Made by a program: the position numbers and the translations under genes. A DNA stretch of 6,818 bases from Alphaproteobacteria bacterium (GTDB taxonomy: Bacteria > Pseudomonadota > Alphaproteobacteria > RF32 > CAG-239), in assembly GCA_017645485.1 (NCBI GenBank), contig JAGCOI010000165.1, positions 1 to 6,818 of the forward strand. The letters are read 5' to 3'. The notes under the pieces are model-generated. The model was not told where the DNA came from, did no database searches, and was given only the letters and a program-made list of their open reading frames with translations. Positions 5,023 to 6,818 of this stretch are shown here, piece after piece; position 1 is the stretch's first letter, and each line of letters starts with the position of its first letter.

Positions 5023-5444
5023 TGCGTGGATTGCAACAAATATTAAGACTGTTGGTGTCGGTAATTATTTTATCGGCATCAACAGCCTTTGCTTTGGAGA
5101 ACGAAACGATGCAAATGAAGATAGGAGATAAAGCATATTCGGTTGTTTTGAACGATAATAATACAACAAAAGCCTTACGAGAACTCTTACCAATGACGGT
5201 TACAATGGCAGAATTTAACGGTAATGAAAAGTATTACCTTTTGCACAACTCATTGCCGAGCAGACCTGAACACATTGGGCAAATAAAATCAGGTGATGTT
5301 ATGCTGTTTGGCGATGATAGTTTAGTTGTGTTTTACAAAGATTTTAAGACAACATACTCATATACACGTATCGGACATATAGAAAATGCTGCTGATTTAG
5401 AACAAACACTTGGTCGTGGCAGTGTAACCATAACTTTTGAATAG
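5022..5444 (+). CDS. Exported cyclophilin-like fold protein
   Basis: The product has 140 residues. Residues 1-24 look like a signal peptide (MRGLQQILR, hydrophobic stretch, cleavage after A-F-A), so the product should share a compartment with the upstream hydrolase. The mature part resembles the bacterial cyclophilin-like family with a compact beta-barrel: 'MKIGDKAYSVVLNDNNTTKA' near 32-51, 'LLPMTVTMAEFNGNEKYY' (55-72), 'SGDVMLFGDDSLVVFYKDF' (90-108) and 'YTRIGHIENAADL' (114-126). Family members resemble peptidyl-prolyl isomerases in fold, but their activity is generally not established, so I do not call it a PPIase. ATG 5022 overlaps the preceding stop (TAATG) and has no own Shine-Dalgarno, which implies translational coupling to the hydrolase. 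Genes of this kind often sit beside flavodoxin-like and hydrolase genes, as here. Confidence 0.7.
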   Translation: MRGLQQILRLLVSVIILSASTAFALENETMQMKIGDKAYSVVLNDNNTTKALRELLPMTVTMAEFNGNEKYYLLHNSLPSRPEHIGQIKSGDVMLFGDDSLVVFYKDFKTTYSYTRIGHIENAADLEQTLGRGSVTITFE

Positions 5445-5450
5445 AAAGGA
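5445..5450 (+). promoter_or_regulatory. Ribosome binding site that sets the flavoprotein start
   Basis: AAAGGA lies seven bases before ATG 5458. It favours this start over an in-frame TTG at 5437, which lies inside the previous gene and has no such site. Confidence 0.65.
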
Positions 5451-5457
5451 CAATAAA

Positions 5458-6000
5458 ATGACAAAGAAAATATTAATCGTATCAAGTAGCTTGCGTGGCG
5501 GTAGTAACTCCGAGATTTTAGCGCACGAGGCTTCAAGAGGTGCAATTGATGCCGGTAACGATGTGGAATTTATCAACCTTAAAGGAAAAGAAATTAAATT
5601 CTGCATTGGGTGCTTAAGTTGTCAAAAAACACTTAAATGCGTGCAAAAAGATGATATGGCTGATTTGATTGGTAAAGTGCAAAATGCAGATGCCATCATT
5701 TTTGCAACGCCGATTTATTATTACGAGATGTCGGGACAACTCAAAACATTTTTAGACCGTTGCAACCCATTGTTTCCACAAGAGAACAAGTTCAAGGATG
5801 TGTATTTGATAACATCGGCTTACGATAGTTCCGAAAATGCCGCAGACAGAGCAATCAATGGACTTAAAGGCTGGATAGAGTGCTTTGAACAATCTCGTTT
5901 TGCAGGGGTATTGATAGGTGGCAGTATAGATGCTCCGAAATCAGCCGCAAGTCGTGAAGATTTACTCAAAAAAGCTTATGAACTAGGTAAAAACATTTAA
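5458..6000 (+). CDS. Flavodoxin-fold NAD(P)H-dependent oxidoreductase with CX2CX2CX5C cluster motif
   Basis: This 180-residue cytoplasmic protein without signal peptide starts at ATG 5458. 'KKILIVSSSLRGGSNSEIL' (3-21) is the first strand and FMN phosphate-binding loop of the flavodoxin/NADPH-dependent FMN reductase fold. 'ADAIIFATPIYYYEMSGQLK' (77-96) is the second flavin-binding loop, including the P-I-Y-Y-Y segment and 'MSGQLKTFLDR'. Four cysteines C49-x2-C52-x2-C55-x5-C61 lie between them, matching the compact spacing described for iron-sulfur flavoproteins (CX2CX2CX4-7C), followed by 'KDDM'. An Fe-S cluster is therefore possible, but many simple flavodoxin-family reductases share a similar C-x2-C motif. 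The likely role is electron transfer or reduction of a quinone, nitro or unsaturated compound using FMN. It lies 13 nt after the cyclophilin-like gene and 16 nt before the next, so it is in the operon. Confidence 0.8.
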   Translation: MTKKILIVSSSLRGGSNSEILAHEASRGAIDAGNDVEFINLKGKEIKFCIGCLSCQKTLKCVQKDDMADLIGKVQNADAIIFATPIYYYEMSGQLKTFLDRCNPLFPQENKFKDVYLITSAYDSSENAADRAINGLKGWIECFEQSRFAGVLIGGSIDAPKSAASREDLLKKAYELGKNI

Positions 6001-6016
6001 CTTACGGACTATTTCT

Positions 6017-6818
6017 ATGACGATGTGGATTATAATTTTCTGGGTAAGCATTGCATTTGCAATAACGACATTGTTTTATGTCAGCGCAAGAATACCAAAC
6101 CTGCTAGAATTTACTAACATTGCCGAGTGGGGAAAATTCAAGCAATTCTCACTAGGTTTATTGATAACGTTGGGCTTTACCGGAATAATCGCACTTTGCA
6201 TTGATTTTATAAATGCAACCCTCTGTGTGATGTATGTCGCAATGATATGGGCGGTTAGTGACTTTGCTTTTTGGCTGATAGAAAAATTAAGACACATCAC
6301 TTTTGAACATTACCCGGCCGGTTGGATAGCTTTGGTAATCAGTGCCATTGCTTTAAGTGTCGGTTGGTATTTAGACCACAATGTATGGCAAACGGGTTAT
6401 GAATTAAAGACCAACAAGCAAATGTCGGATTTGAAAGTAGCTATGTTTGCTGATTCGCATATCGGAACAACTTTTGATGACAAAGGCTTTGCCAAACATC
6501 TCAAAATCATTCAAGCACAAAATCCGGATATAGTGTTCATTGCCGGCGATTATGTTGATGACGGAACAACTCGTGAGCAAATGATAAACGCTACCAGAAC
6601 TTTAGGGCAAATGAAAACGAAATACGGAATTTATTATGTTTCCGGTAATCATGACAAAGGCTATTACGGTGCGGCACATCGTGGATTTTCCGAATATGAT
6701 TTCTTTAATGAACTTCAAAAAAACGGCATTAATATTGTGCAAGATGAAAGCATTTTAATAGATAATTCGTTTTATATCATAGGAAGGCGCGATTATTCGG
6801 TTCGACATGAGCAAGGCG
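6017..6818 (+). CDS. Membrane-anchored calcineurin-like metallophosphoesterase (3' end outside window)
   Basis: The frame from ATG 6017 stays open to the right edge (267 codons visible). It begins with about four hydrophobic segments (roughly 4-24, 44-62, 68-88, 102-119), so the protein is anchored in the inner membrane. A calcineurin-like phosphoesterase domain follows with the expected metal-binding motifs in order: D146-S-H148 ('FADSH'), G177-D178-Y-V-D181, and G210-N211-H212-D213. The window ends before the later His motifs. Such enzymes hydrolyse phosphomonoesters or diesters using two metal ions; several membrane-anchored members act on lipid-linked or nucleotide substrates, and the substrate here is unknown. 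The gene follows the flavoprotein stop by 16 nt with only a weak GGA-type ribosome site (ACGGA, 6004-6008). ATG 6023 (third codon) is an alternative start. Confidence 0.82.
   Translation, partial: MTMWIIIFWVSIAFAITTLFYVSARIPNLLEFTNIAEWGKFKQFSLGLLITLGFTGIIALCIDFINATLCVMYVAMIWAVSDFAFWLIEKLRHITFEHYPAGWIALVISAIALSVGWYLDHNVWQTGYELKTNKQMSDLKVAMFADSHIGTTFDDKGFAKHLKIIQAQNPDIVFIAGDYVDDGTTREQMINATRTLGQMKTKYGIYYVSGNHDKGYYGAAHRGFSEYDFFNELQKNGINIVQDESILIDNSFYIIGRRDYSVRHEQG

Overview
The window looks like an AT-rich bacterial chromosome segment with densely packed, mostly short-spaced genes. The proteins (exported alpha/beta hydrolase, cysteine-rich exported protein with 'YWNG..C' repeats, LysR-type regulator) and the base composition would fit a low-GC, host- or gut-associated alphaproteobacterium. 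That placement is an inference from general character only: no rRNA or marker gene is present.

Left end (1-1720): an incomplete reading frame carrying an HNH-type His-Me finger signature enters from the left. It overlaps by 14 nt a small SUKH (SMI1/KNR4)-like gene. This is the layout of a toxin C-terminus followed by its immunity gene. Convergent with it is a gene for a small secreted cysteine-rich protein of unknown function.

Middle (1721-3853): two genes on the minus strand, an aminoglycoside-phosphotransferase-like (APH-fold) kinase and a LysR-type regulator. Each is preceded by a TTGACA-type promoter placed so that the transcript would begin at or within a base or two of the start codon, so both may be leaderless. 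The 190-bp gap between them holds a GC-richer island, a plus-strand promoter-like sequence and a perfect 10-bp stem-loop.

Right end (3854-6818): divergent from lysR is a tight plus-strand operon. Its genes encode an exported alpha/beta hydrolase with a Cys nucleophile, an exported cyclophilin-like protein (1-nt overlap), a flavodoxin-fold oxidoreductase with a CX2CX2CX5C cluster (13-nt gap), and a membrane-anchored calcineurin-like metallophosphoesterase (16-nt gap) that runs off the right edge. A perfect 13+1+13 palindrome in the lysR/operon gap is centred about 66 nt upstream of the predicted operon start, the classical LysR recognition-site position. The simplest model is that LysR represses itself and activates the operon in response to an unknown small molecule that these enzymes process. 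The same half-site (AAGCATAAT) recurs over the kinase promoter, so the kinase may belong to the same regulon.

No rRNA, tRNA, CRISPR array, insertion sequence or replication origin was seen.
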